Under the pieces are notes generated by a model that worked only from the letters and a program-made list of their open reading frames with translations, searched no databases and had not been told where the DNA came from. The position numbers and the translations under genes are program-made. This document shows positions 49,723-59,822 of a stretch of 64,000 nucleotides of DNA, one piece after another (the first letter of the stretch is position 1; every line of letters starts with the position of its first letter). Source of the stretch: Symbiodinium natans (lineage: Eukaryota > Sar > Dinophyceae > Suessiales > Symbiodiniaceae); assembly GCA_905221605.1 (NCBI GenBank), contig CAJNDS010000213.1, positions 86,607 to 150,606 on the forward strand, given 5' to 3'.

Positions 49723-50769
49723 AGTTCGTAGGTTTAGGGTTTAGGGTTTAGGGTTTAGGATTAGGGTTTAGGGTTTAGGGCTTAGGGTTTAGGGTTTAGG
49801 GTTTCTTCAAGGAAGGTTTTGAGGAGATTTAGGTGGTTTAGTGCTTTGAAGGGTGCTTCGGTTGCTTTGAGTTGTTTAGGGTTTAGTGCTACCTTACAGG
49901 CTCTTCACGTGGAATCCAGGAGCTAGGTACCTTTTTGTTCACCCCCTATATTGGTCTTCAAGGGATCTATACCCTACCTAATCTACTAAGAGAGTAAGCT
50001 GCAAGGGCAGTCTTTGCTTGTTACGGCTTAGGGTTTAGGGGTTCTGGGTAGGGTTACGGTTCCCCCAGAATTCTAAATGCCATGCATTGAGGCCTAGCAC
50101 AGTTAAGGCTTAAACCCTACAAAACTCGCCCCCGATCTTCGTCTGCACACCCTAAAAATTCCATGTGCCTCTATAGCATTATACTTGGGCCCGGCACCTA
50201 CTATATTGGAACCCTTTTCAGGGCCAAGTATATACTATACAGGTCCATGGAACCTTTTGGGGACACAGCTACGCGATTTCGGGCGCCTGAGTAGATACGC
50301 TGCTCTCTGCCAGCAGCTCGGGAGCGTGCTCGCCTTCTGGGGGAGCCAGAGAGGCTCCATCTCTTAGGGCTCCAGGTTGGGAGTTCAGGGTTTAGGGTGT
50401 AGGGTGTAGGGTTTAGGGTTCAGGGTTTAGGGTTTAGGGTTCAGGGTTTAGGGTTTAGCTCAATCAATGTTCAGGAATGTTGCGGTTCCAGAGGCGACGT
50501 GGTCGGGCTGAGGCTGAGGGTTTCTGGGATGAAGGTTCAAGGCTTTTTGGGTTTGGGACTTTTGGCTTAAGGGTTTAGGGTTTAGGGTTTAGGGTTCGCC
50601 GGCAACTGGGACATTAGCTGGCTTGGTCGGAAATCTGGCAAGCAAGTCATGGCACCTAAGATAAGTGTTCTCGGAACTCTTTTTAGACCAAATAAGATAT
50701 GGTGGTCTCTTGCAAAAAAACAGAACCAGGTAAGCTCAAGCAGATGCTGAAGTACCCTGAGCCCGAAAT

Positions 50770-50880
50770 CTTGGTAGCCCAGCAGCCATATCATAGCTAG
50801 GGCACCCTTTTGAGGTTGGCTACTTTATAAGGGCGCCTTGAACCCCAAAAAGGGAAAACATGTACCACTGGGCTACCAAG
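50770..50880. repeat. Family D element, complete
   Basis: 111 bp with perfect 13-bp termini CTTGGTAGCCCAG and CTGGGCTACCAAG, flanked by AAAT on both sides. Confidence 0.9.
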
Positions 50881-51056
50881 AAATGAAAACTAAGCCCTAA
50901 ACCCCAAGCCCTAGGCCCCAAGCCCCAAGCCCTAAACCGAAACCCTAAACCCGAAACCCTAAACCCGAAACCCTAAACCCTAAACCCTAAACCCTAAACC
51001 CTAAACCCTAAGTCCAGCCAGGAGCTCTTGGAGTTCAAGGTGGGGTCGTAACTTAC

Positions 51057-51125
51057 TGTTGGTTACTAGGGAATGAGGGAATCAGGTACCCTATCTCCCC
51101 CTATATATACCCTTTAAGGGATTAG
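51057..51125. repeat. Family C element, right end replaced by TTTAGGG array
   Basis: Starts TGTTGGTTACTAGGGAATGA and runs through GGTACCCTAT to TTTAAGGGATTAGTA, then TTTAGGG units (51126-51170). Confidence 0.75.
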
Positions 51126-51281
51126 TAAGGGTTTAGGGTTTAGGGTTTAGGGTTTAGGGTTTAGGGTTTCCATCATTCCTGACTGACCAGCAGTAAGGTA
51201 AGCCAAGCTGGGAGCGGAGCAGCATCGTCACATGACAAGGAGCGGATGGCAGCATTATATCCTGTGGAAGGTCAAGGGGTT

Positions 51282-51405
51282 TAGGGTTTAGGGCTAGGGT
51301 TTAGGGTTTAGGGTTTAGGGTTTAGGGTTTAGGGTTTAGGGTTTAGGGTTTAGGGTTTAGGGTTTAGGGTTTAGGGTTTAGGGTTTAGGGTTTAGGGTTT
51401 AGGGT
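51282..51405. repeat. TTTAGGG array
   Basis: About 17 near-perfect heptamers; a T homopolymer and a G-rich tract follow (51438-51478). Confidence 0.96.
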
Positions 51406-51607
51406 TTAAGATTTCGGGTTTGGGGCTCAGGGTTTCGGTTTTTTTTTTTTTTTTTGGGGGGGGGCGGGGGGGGGGGGTTGGATTTGGAAGGTGATTCGGT
51501 TCTATGGGGCCCTGGACGCTCCTCTTCAAACGTTGGGTTTAGGGTTTAGTGTTTAGGGTTTAGGGTTTAGGGTTTAGGGTTTCTCCATGCTACGGCACAG
51601 ATTTTCT

Positions 51608-51715
51608 AGACCCGGAAGTAAGCTAGGAATGAAACGGGTATATTGTTTAAGGGATTCTAAGGGAACCCCAACCCTCAAAAAAGGAAATAAAGGCCTACTC
51701 CCGGTCCTAGAATAC
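51608..51715. repeat. Family F element
   Basis: Termini TAGACCCGGAAGTAAGCTAGG and CCTACTCCCGGTCCTAG, core GGGAACCCCAACCCT. Confidence 0.7.
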
Positions 51716-51929
51716 ACCTGAGCCCTCCAGTTCCAATGCGGCTTCTAGTGTTTACAGGGATTTGGGTTGTTTATGTGCTCCTGTGGTCCTCAATGCCTCA
51801 AACATCCCAAACCCTAACCTTACGTGCCAAAACCCTAAACCCCCTCAAACCCCCCTAACCTCCCTCTCCCCCGCCTAAACCGCCGAAAGCCCCCTCAACC
51901 CCAAGCGCCAACATAATGCGCTCCTCACC

Positions 51930-52062
51930 CTAAACCCTAAACCCTAAACCCTAAACCCCAAACCCTAAACTCAAAACCGTAAACCCTAAACCCTAAACCC
52001 TAAACCCTAAACCCTAAACCCTAAACCCTAAACCCTAAACCCTAAACCCTAAACCCTAAACA
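51930..52062. repeat. CCCTAAA array
   Basis: About 19 heptamers, pure in the right half. Confidence 0.96.
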
Positions 52063-52093
52063 CGACACCCTCCAAACCCCCCGAGCTTGCCAC

Positions 52094-52139
52094 CGGGGAG
52101 TCCAGTCTGCAAGCTGGCAGCCCGCATGGACTCCAGAAT
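52094..52139 (-). CDS. PPR exon
   Basis: 46-nt exon from a CCGGCAG acceptor to a G|GTGGCA donor. It reads ILESMRAASLQTGLP, the PPR second helix and linker (ILE.M......). Confidence 0.65.
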
Positions 52140-52162
52140 CTGCCGGGCGGGAGGATTTAGCC

Positions 52163-52215
52163 GTAGGGTTTAGGGTTTAGGGTTTAGGGTTTAGGGTTTA
52201 GGGTTTAGGGTTTAG
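52163..52215. repeat. TTTAGGG array
   Basis: Seven perfect heptamers just upstream (minus sense) of the PPR exon. Confidence 0.96.
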
Positions 52216-52887
52216 GGGGAGTACTCTTGCCGATAGTTGTCCAAACTATTCCAACAGTTCCCTTTTGGGCTGAGGACATGAGGTGTCCGCAGCCAATCCT
52301 GTGGGGAGTGAGGACATGAGCTTGATGGCTGGCAAGTAGAGGCTGGGGCTGTCAATGTTTGTCCTAAGCCCTAAGCCCTTAGCGTTAAACTCTTTTGGGG
52401 TGCAGAGTGAGGGATACACCTTAGATTGCACATTCATCGTGCTCACAGATGCATGTAAGGCTTAAACAGAAACAACAAATCCAGTATGCAGTGCATGTAT
52501 ACAAGAGCGCAGAAATTAGACATATATGCGTACGTAGACCGCGCATCAACATAATCATATCGCATACGAACACGGAATTGCACAGTGTGAGAACATATAC
52601 ATATATGTATACACTTATCTGCCCACACAGAGTTATTTGTATTGAATACGGCATTTTGCCATTTACAGTATGATACCAAACCTCATACAAGGTCGGTATT
52701 CTGAAACCCATGCCATCAGTTGCACGAAAACTGACTGTCTTACATGGCGTATCACTAAACCCTGATCCCTTCACTGAAGCCCTATACCTGAAACGCCCTA
52801 AACCCTAAACCCTAAACGCTAAACCCTAAACCCTAAACCCTAAAACCCTAAACCCCAAATCCATGAAACCCGAAATCCCGGTCGCAC

Positions 52888-52950
52888 CTCACAGGCTTCC
52901 TTGGGGCAGCCAGCTTTGCTGAAGAGGGAGATGAGGGTGTGGTAGGTCAC
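52888..52950 (-). CDS. PPR exon
   Basis: 63 nt, exactly 21 codons in phase, from a GCCCAG acceptor to a GAG|GTGCGA donor. It reads VTYHTLISLFSKAGCPKEA, a canonical pentatricopeptide first helix (VTY.TLI..F.KAG...EA). The strongest single PPR match in the window. Confidence 0.85.
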
Positions 52951-53004
52951 CTGGGCTCCTTTTTGGGGGTTTAGGGTTTGGGGTTTTGGGTTTAGGGTTT
53001 AGGG

Positions 53005-53107
53005 CTACTTGAAGGTTCATAAGGTCCTTATAGATAGAGTTTCAGGACCCTAGATGACGAAACAACCATAGTTACCCTGCCTATGAGTACCCATGAACCT
53101 CCAAGTA
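53005..53107. repeat. Family A element
   Basis: Termini CTACTTGAAGGTTCATAAGG and GTACCCATGAACCTCCAAG. About 103 bp. Confidence 0.85.
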
Positions 53108-53217
53108 CAGGGTGGAGGATCCACACACGGATTGGGTGTTTGGGGTTTAGGTGAAAAACTGGAACCCCCGCCCGGCCCAACAATCATCAGAAACCTAAAC
53201 CCTAAACCTTCAACCCT

Positions 53218-53300
53218 AAGCGCATCCCTAAACCCTAAACCCTAAACCCTAAACCCTGAACCCTAAACCCTAAACCCTAAACCCTAAACCCTAAGTTCAT
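53218..53300. repeat. CCCTAAA array
   Basis: About 11 heptamers. Confidence 0.95.
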
Positions 53301-53317
53301 CCCTCCCAACCCCTAAA

Positions 53318-53392
53318 AATCCAAGAACAGAACTCTGAGAAGTTGGCCCGGTCGAAGGAGAACCTCTGCACAAGCATCCTGGCCGCCAGCGC
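53318..53392 (-). CDS. Probable exon
   Basis: Island between CCCTAAA and TTTAGGG. The minus frame after a GGGCCAG acceptor reads ALAARMLVQRFSFDRANFSE with very high GC3. The plus frame (NSEKLARSKENLCTSILAAS) is equally open; neighbours favour minus. Confidence 0.4.
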
Positions 53393-53410
53393 CTGGCCCA
53401 GAGCGCAGTT

Positions 53411-53640
53411 AGTTTAGGGCTTAGGGTGTAGGGTTTAGGGTTTGGGGTTTAGGGTTTAGGGTTTGGGGTTTAGGGTTTAGGGTTTGGGGTTTAGGGTTTG
53501 GGGTTTGGGGTTTAGGGTTTATAGGGTTTTGGGTTTAGGGTTTGGGGTTTGGGGTTTAGGGTTTGGGGTTTGGGGTTTAGGGTTTAGGGTTTGGGGTTTG
53601 GGGTTTGGGGTTTGGGGTTCAGGGTTTAGGGTGCAGGGTT
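53411..53640. repeat. TTTAGGG / TTTGGGG mixed array
   Basis: About 32 units alternating in short runs. Confidence 0.94.
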
Positions 53641-54454
53641 CAGGGTCTCAATGCGGCCCGTACCTTATGGGATCCTTCAAAAGGGTCCCAAACCCAAGGG
53701 TACAACCTTCGGGGTCCGTGGTAGAGCCTAAACCCTAAACCCTAACCCTAAAACCTAAACTCTAAACCCGAAACCCTAAAAACTGAACCCAAGACACAAA
53801 ATCCAAAGCAGTTCGTGGGCAGGATTGGCCTTGGCGTCTTCCAGGGCCTTAGCGTTTGGGGTCGAGTTTGTTGGGGGTTCTTAGGGTGAGAAGCTGATGC
53901 TGAGGGGCGTGGGAGCAGAGGCTTCGGGCTTTTTTTGGGAGTGGCAAGTCGCGGATTTCGGGGTTGGTGTGGGGTGTAGGGTTTCCCCTAAATCTATAAA
54001 CCTCTAAACCTTAAACCCTAAACCCTAAACCCCAGGGTTTACACCCTTGTTGTAGTAACCCCTGACGAGGGTGCCCAAAACCCTTGTTTTCTCGCGACCC
54101 GAACTGGCAAGAAGGTGCTGACCTCTGTACAAAGCCAGTGGGCCGGAAAACTTGCATCTGGATGCTGGATAGGCGTTGAAATCGCCAGGCAGAAGATGGA
54201 TAACGCAAGTGTTCGCATCGAACTCGGACAAGAAGCTGCCACCAGGTTCTGAGCACCAAATATCCGCAAGCACCACATATCCGTACTTCCAAAGTTAAGA
54301 GCTCATCCGCGTACCCGCAGTCTAGAGCTCAAGCAGCTCGCCAGGCGGAGACCAGAAAATACCTCGGCCGCATGGACCCGCCAGAAAACCGAACATTTTG
54401 TTGGGCATGGTTGGGGGGGGGGGGGGGGGGCTTAGGGTCTTCACAACCCTCGCT

Positions 54455-54860
54455 AGAATGTAAAAGGTTGGCAGAAGCACCATGTGCTGCCCACACTTTG
54501 TGGCCAAACGCAAAGCATTGGAAGAAGTACCATTTGTTGCCAACACTTGTTGCTCGATTTAAAAAGCATTGGAAGAAGTACGATTCGTGGCCCTCCGTTT
54601 GTGCGAGTGTGAAGCATTGGAGGGAGTACGATTCACTGCTCGCAGAATGTAAAGCATTGGAAGAAACGGCAAGTGCTGCCCAGTGCTTGTGCTCGATGGT
54701 AAAGCATTGGAAGAAGAACGATTTGCTGCCCACCACAGCTTGTGCTCGAATGTCAAGCATTGGAAGAGGCCGATGTGTTGCCAACAGTTTGTGCTCGAAT
54801 GCACAGCATTGGCAGTTGGTGGTCAAATGTAAAGCGTTGAAATCAGTACCTCTTTGTAGC
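54455..54860. repeat. Minisatellite, unit about 55-65 bp, about eight copies
   Basis: Diverged tandem copies of a unit containing GTAAAGCATTGGAAGAAGTA then GATTTGCTGCC and TTGTGCTCGAAT. Adjacent to an 18-G homopolymer at about 54413. The long minus frame over it (54329-54865) is a repeat-derived ORF. Confidence 0.9.
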
Positions 54861-54920
54861 AACATACAGTAAGTCAGTGAAGCCCTAAACCCTAAACCCG
54901 CTGCCCATCATGGCGAGCAG

Positions 54921-57900
54921 TCATGCAGATCGGGAAAGACCTTCTCTCAGAAGGGGGGCGGGGTAGTCTCTGTGCTTTCTGGGACCCCGGCTGAAGCCGA
55001 CATAGGGGTGGGATGGGACAGCAGCCTTGAGCAAACTACCCCTTCTGTAGGTCTACTTGGAGGTTCATGGGTACTCTTGCAAAAGGTTTCCATAAGCCCT
55101 AGACCTTAGGCCCTAAACCCTAAAACCCTAAACCCTAAAACCCTAAACCCTAAACCCCAACATAAGTAGAGTCACAAGTAGTGTAACTAGAGTTACAACC
55201 TAATTCAGGGTACTTATAACCCTACAGATTAGTACCCATGAACCTCCAAGTTCTCGGTGTAAACCCTAAACCCTAAACCCTAAACCCTAAACCCTAAACC
55301 CTAAACCCTAAACCCTAAGCCCTATAAACCCTAAACCCTAAACCCTAAGCCCTAAACCCTAAACCCTAAACCCTAAACCCTAAACCCTAAACCCTAAACC
55401 CCAAACAAGGCGCGCGAAGTCCGGAGGCAAGTGGTTGCCTCGCCCATAGCGGCGAGCGATCTCTCCCACGGAGTGGACCTCACACTGCCAGCCGAACTTC
55501 CCGAGCCTCAGTTCCACGAGGCGGTTTAGGGTTTAGGGTTTAGGGTTTAGGGTTTAGGGTTTAGGGTTTAGGGTTTAGGGTTTAGGGTTTAGGGTTTAGG
55601 GTTTAGGGTTTAGGGCCAAACTCCCCAAGCCTCAGTTCCCACGAGGCGCTTTTGCTTATTCGGGTGTTTAGGGTTTAGGGTTTAGGGTTAGGGTCTAGGG
55701 TTTGGGGTTTAGGCTTTAGGGTTTAGGGTTTAGGGTTTGGGGTTTAGGGTTTAGGGTTTGGGGTTTAGGGTTACGGGGTAGGATCTTGGTGCTAAAGCTT
55801 TAGTGCTACTTATGGCTTTTGGTAAGTCTGCACTTCCCGAGCCTCACTTCCATCCAGCGATTCCCTAAACCCTAAACCCTAAACCCTAAACCCTAAACCC
55901 TAAATCCCTCTAAACCCTCAACCCTCATCAAAAACGAGCTCGAGGTGCAGCCCCGCAATCTCATCTGCGCCGGTCACGAGGTAGCGATGCATAGAGGTGA
56001 CATTCTCCTGGACAGGAAAGGGCTTTGGGGTTTAAAGTTTGTCTTTTAAAGTTGAGGGTTTAGGTTTAGGGCTCAGGGTTTCGGACCCTAAATGGTTTAG
56101 GGTTTAGGGCTCAGGGTTTGGGACCCTGAGCGTTTTAGGGTTTTGGGGCTCAGGGTTTGGGACCCTGAGCACTTTCAGGGTGTAGGGTTTGGGGTTTCGG
56201 GTTTGGGGTCCGTTCACTTTTAGTGTTCCCAAACACAGACCTGCTGGCTCTTCCTGAAAGGGAATTAGGTACGTATCCCCCCCCGTTGATGCCCGTGAAT
56301 GGATAACAAAGGGTACCCCATTCCGTCCTTCCCTACCCCTAAACCCGAACCCCTAAACCCTGACCCTAAACCCTAAACCCTAAAACACTAAACCCTAAAC
56401 CCAGGAAAAAAAGGGACCCTTAAGGTTTAGGTTTAGGGCGCTCAGGGAGTTTGACTCAAAGAACTCCTCCATGCCCTTACCCACGAAGGTGACGGTCATC
56501 TTGGTCTGCGAGTCCGCCTTTGGTTCCGGCAATTTAGGGTTTAGGGTTTAGGGTTTAGGGCTTAGGGCTTAGGGTTCAGTAGTACCCCAATTATAATCCC
56601 TATTAAGGATTGTTCGCATGTTCGTATAGGGGGGGTAACATCCCAAGTTACGAGTCCCAGGGTGCTATACGAGGCACCGCACGAAAGTGCAGGATCGAAA
56701 GCCGCGAACACCAAGGCTCCACAGCAAGTAAAGAAACTCTGGGAATGCTGGTTTGGGATGCTGCCCCTCATCCTAAGAGTCCTTGATCGGGATTGTAGTC
56801 GGGGTAAGTAACCCTAAACCCTAAACCCTAAACCCTAAACCCTAAACCCTAAACCCTAAAACCTAAACCCTAAACCCTAAACCCTAAACCCTAAACCCTA
56901 AACCATCATCCCTCTTCCGGACTGCTTGTATAAGGGGGAACATCCTGGCACATGGCACTGCAGAAACAGAGGCGCTAGCAAGGTACCACTGCTTCTGCGC
57001 ATCAAAATACACGCCTGCAGTCACCTGCAATGTCCAAGAGGATGATTCTCGCTGAACTACCATTTGCTTCAGAACTCGCCCCCCCCCCCCCCAAAAAAAA
57101 AAAAAAACATCTATTCTTCCTTATAGGGGAAGTATGGGAACGATCATTCTTCATCATTTGGGGTTCTTAAGCAAATGGGCTCTTAAGCAATCGTGGTAAA
57201 GCCATACACCCTAAGCCTTGCGCACCCAAAGCCTTCATGCCACCTGCTCATTATGTCAGGAGTTAGGACCAAGACTTCCCCACCCCATCCCTGGAACGTA
57301 GGGATTAGGGTTTAGGGTTTAGGGTTTAGGGTTTAGGGTTTAGGCGCACATTGTGGAGTTTTCTCCGGCCAGACACCTAAAGCCTGTCACTCTAAACCCT
57401 TCCCCCCTTGCCCTAAGCTCTGAGCAAGCCCTAAACCCGAAACCCTAAACCCTCAACCCTAAACCCGAAGCATAGCACAGTTCGGAGGGAGGGACTAGCC
57501 GGGAGAGTTGGCTGAGAAGTCCCTCGAGTTCAGGCTCCGTCAAGTAGCCCGTCAGGCCTGCACTCAAAGGGCGGGGGGGTGGTGGGGGTGGGGGGGGGGT
57601 TTCAGGGTTTAGGGTTTAGGGCTTAGGGTTTAGGGCTAAGGGTTTAGGGTGTCTTGCCCCTCACAGGGCTTATTGTTTAGGGTTGAGGGTTTAAGGTCCC
57701 AAATACCAAGGGTCCCAAATGCCATAATGAACTCTACCTGCGAATTCACCCTAAGCTTGCATCTTGAAAGCACAGCCAGAAAGATACTGAAGTATCCTTT
57801 AAGTATCCAGGTAGGGCTCTTCAACCTTTGAGGCTATATAGGGCTTGGGCCTCAGGGCCTTTCTGAGCTCTGCAGGAAGGATTTAGGGTTTAGGGTTGAG

Positions 57901-59689
57901 GGGTAAGGGTCTAGGCCCTAGGCCTCTAGGGTCCCGTGCTTCAGGGTTTAGGGTGCAAGGCTGGCGTTCGAGGGGCCCTGAACTCGGTAGCCCAGCAACC
58001 ATATTTCTAAAACGGGCGCGCCCTTTTGTTGGGTTGGTTACTTTATAAGGGAACCTTGAAGCAGCAACAAAGGGTTCAGGGTTTAGGGTTTAGGGTTAGG
58101 GTTCAGGGTTTAGCGTTTGTGGTTTAGGGATTCGGTTCTCGGTTCCCTTCCCACCCACCCCCCCGAAACCGAAACCCCAAGCACACCCGAAATCCTAAAC
58201 GCTTTTGAGCCCAAATCGTCAGTGCCTGAAGCAACGATGCTAGACTTCGGGGAACCCCAAACCCTAAACCCTAAACCCTAAAGCTTTACAGACATCGCAA
58301 TTTGCGGAAGAAGGTGCCCTCAAGCAGCCACATGGTTGGTATCGGCTGCATCCCTGCAGTGTGCAAGTCAGCGTCCCAGCTGTTCCTCGGCTGGATCTGC
58401 TGGGTTTAGGGTTTAGGGTTTAGGGTTTAGGGTTTAGGGTTTAGGGTTTAGGGTTTAGGGGACTTTCGGACATGATCGGCATCTCTGTACCTCGCGTTTC
58501 CTATTGCACAAGTGTAGATGGCGAATTGTTGTTGATGAATGCCCAGACTGACAGAACATGCACAAGCGCGGCGCCAAGTCTGAGCACTGACCGTATCACC
58601 CCAAGCCCTAAACCCTAAACCCTAAACCCTAAACCCTAAACCCTAAACCCTAAACCCTAAACCCTAAACCACCAAGGTGCAGGGTGAGATTTGCGGTGAC
58701 ATTGGTCAGCTTGGCGAGTGGCTGGTGTCCAGACAGAAGCTGCGCCTGGTCTTCAGCTAAGCTCAATAGGATGTAAGGCTTTGGCTTTTTCTTACCTGAA
58801 CCTCCAAAATCAGAAATGTAAAGTGCGTTGGGTACCGTGGAGAAGCAACCGCTTCATGACGCATTGGGATCCGTAGGCTTTGGGATCTAGAATTCACGGC
58901 CTTCGCCGTCAGCACCTCTGGAAAGTCCACCTCGAAGACTGGGATCCCCTTCAAGGACTCCAGGCGATAGGCGCGGGTATCCTTACTGCTGGTTAAGCAG
59001 GGAATGGGGGGATGAGGTACCCTATGCAATCCCTTAAAGGGTATACAGAGGGAAAATATCGGGTACCTCATTCCCCCAAAATCCCTACTAACCGACACCA
59101 AGTATCCAGGCCCGCGCCCAGGATCACCAGCTGCCCTGCACCTGCCACCTGCTCATCGATCCAGCGGGTCCTGGCCGCAATGAAGTCCTTGGGGACGAAA
59201 TGAACCCTAAAAGGGTTTATGGTTCATATACCTTAATAAAAAGGGTTTATGGTTCATATACCTTAATAGGAATTGTAGTAGTACAGGGTATAGGACCCCA
59301 ATTTTAAAGGGTTCATTTTTTCCCCAAGGGTCCATCCAGAAGTCTTTGCTTCGGCCCACTTCATCCATGAGTGGAAGCTCCAAGTTGTCACTGCCTTTGT
59401 ACCAGCATTCTTAAGGGAAAATGAAGGCTTCACCTGTGGGATGTCTAGTTTGGGCTTCGAATACCCCCCCCAAAAAAGGAACATCGTGCCCCCACTCTAC
59501 TACAAATGTTACAAGGCTGCCGCAGATGATGGCGGCGAAGGGGTCGTGGAAGAGCCGCTGCTCCTCGGGCTTGCTTGACTCCCAGGCACGCGCCGCGCAG
59601 ACGCCCAAGGCAGTGGTCGAGACGCCCGCTCGGCTGGCGTCATGGTGCACCACGTGAGTCGGCGGTGCCACGGCTGCTGCCGCAGCCAT
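54921..59689 (-). CDS. LCMT-family SAM-dependent methyltransferase, about nine exons
   Basis: Member of the leucine carboxyl methyltransferase-like (PPM/LCMT) family of class I methyltransferases, which O-methylate carboxyl groups of protein or small-molecule substrates. Exons (minus): 59513-59689 with ATG; a likely exon in 59330-59440; 59107-59206; 58898-58981; 58673-58745; 58318-58396; 57465-57557; 55927-56007 (tentative); 55407-55506; 54921-55025 with TGA. Diagnostic matches in order: GVSTTALGVCAARAWES..DPFAA; IAARTRWIDEQ; VILGAGLDTRAYR across an exon junction (SAM-binding loop); VFEVDFPEVL; AGMQPIPTMWLLEG; LTGYLTEPELEGLL; KFGWQCEVHS..E.ARRYGRG. Two junctions imply GC and GA donors. At three junctions (before exon 59107-59206, between exons 58673-58745 and 58318-58396, and before 55927-56007) I could not close the reading phase. 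Donors mostly run straight into TTTAGGG. The exact substrate cannot be told. Confidence 0.85.
55053..55250. repeat. Family A element with nested CCCTAAA block
   Basis: Termini CTACTTGGAGGTTCATGGGTAC and GTACCCATGAACCTCCAAG, both intact. The core is split by CCCTAAA/CCCTAAAA units (about 55090-55160). Confidence 0.85.
55255..55402. repeat. CCCTAAA array
   Basis: About 20 heptamers; follows the donor of methyltransferase exon 55407-55506 in minus sense. Confidence 0.96.
55491..55648. repeat. TTTAGGG array bounded by a 33-bp duplication of exon sequence
   Basis: 55491-55523 (start of the methyltransferase exon) and 55615-55648 are near-identical: three substitutions and one indel. Only TTTAGGG units (55524-55614) lie between. 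Confidence 0.93.
55672..55770. repeat. TTTAGGG / TTTGGGG array
   Basis: About 14 units. Confidence 0.93.
56577..56810. repeat. Family H inverted-repeat sequence
   Basis: One end GTACCCCAATTATAATCCC, the other GGGATTGTAGTCGGGGTA, with ATCAAGGACT-type motifs; related sequence at 60952-61040. Confidence 0.5.
56813..56905. repeat. CCCTAAA array
   Basis: About 13 heptamers. Confidence 0.96.
57057..57205. repeat. Family B element with internal C/A homopolymers
   Basis: Termini CTACCATTTGCTTCAGAAC and GTTCTTAAGCAAATGG; core TTCCTTATAGGGGAAG. Confidence 0.75.
57983..58072. repeat. Family D element, right end truncated
   Basis: Starts CTCGGTAGCCCAGCAACCAT and contains GGTTGGTTACTTTATAAGGG; ends at CAACAAAGGG next to TTTAGGG-type sequence. 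Confidence 0.75.
58405..58458. repeat. TTTAGGG array
   Basis: Seven to eight perfect heptamers, immediately before (minus sense) the acceptor of methyltransferase exon 58318-58396. Confidence 0.97.
58603..58671. repeat. CCCTAAA array
   Basis: About nine heptamers, immediately after (minus sense) the donor of methyltransferase exon 58673-58745. Confidence 0.97.
58982..59106 (-). repeat. Family C element forming a complete intron (introner)
   Basis: 125 bp with termini TTGGTGTCGGTTAGTAGGG and CCTGCTTAACCAGCAGTAAG on the minus strand. It splits the conserved GLDTRAYR codons, and GATAC is present at both its start (59102-59106) and directly after it (58977-58981). Removal with a GA 5' site and an AG 3' site restores the motif. 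Confidence 0.85.
59212..59275. repeat. Tandem direct duplication of 30-35 bp
   Basis: Two copies of AAAGGGTTTATGGTTCATAT plus ACCTTAAT, just upstream (minus sense) of the exon beginning at 59206. Confidence 0.9.
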
Positions 59690-59750
59690 GGCGGAGATAA
59701 GAAAGCCCTAAGCCCTAAGCCCTAAACCCTAAACCCTAAATCCTCTAAAC

Positions 59751-59822
59751 CGCCCGAGCAAAATGGAAGCTCCTTAGGCTGCTTCTCGCTGCAGTCTAGG
59801 GACGCCAGGCTGAGGCTCAGAG
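59751..59822 (-). CDS. Probable exon, PPR/helical-repeat series
   Basis: 72-nt exon from an ACGCAG acceptor to a G|GTTTAG donor. In one phase it reads ALSLSLASLDCSEKQPKELP with high GC3. Lies between CCCTAAA-type and TTTAGGG-type sequence. Confidence 0.45.

Noticed and set aside
53484-53738. ORFs with periodic peptides such as GFGVWGLGFRV or LNPKPQTLNPKP (also 10.0, 13.7, 13.9, 14.4 kb)
   Set aside because: They are translations of TTTAGGG/TTTGGGG and CCCTAAA arrays, open because the heptamer lacks stops in some frames.
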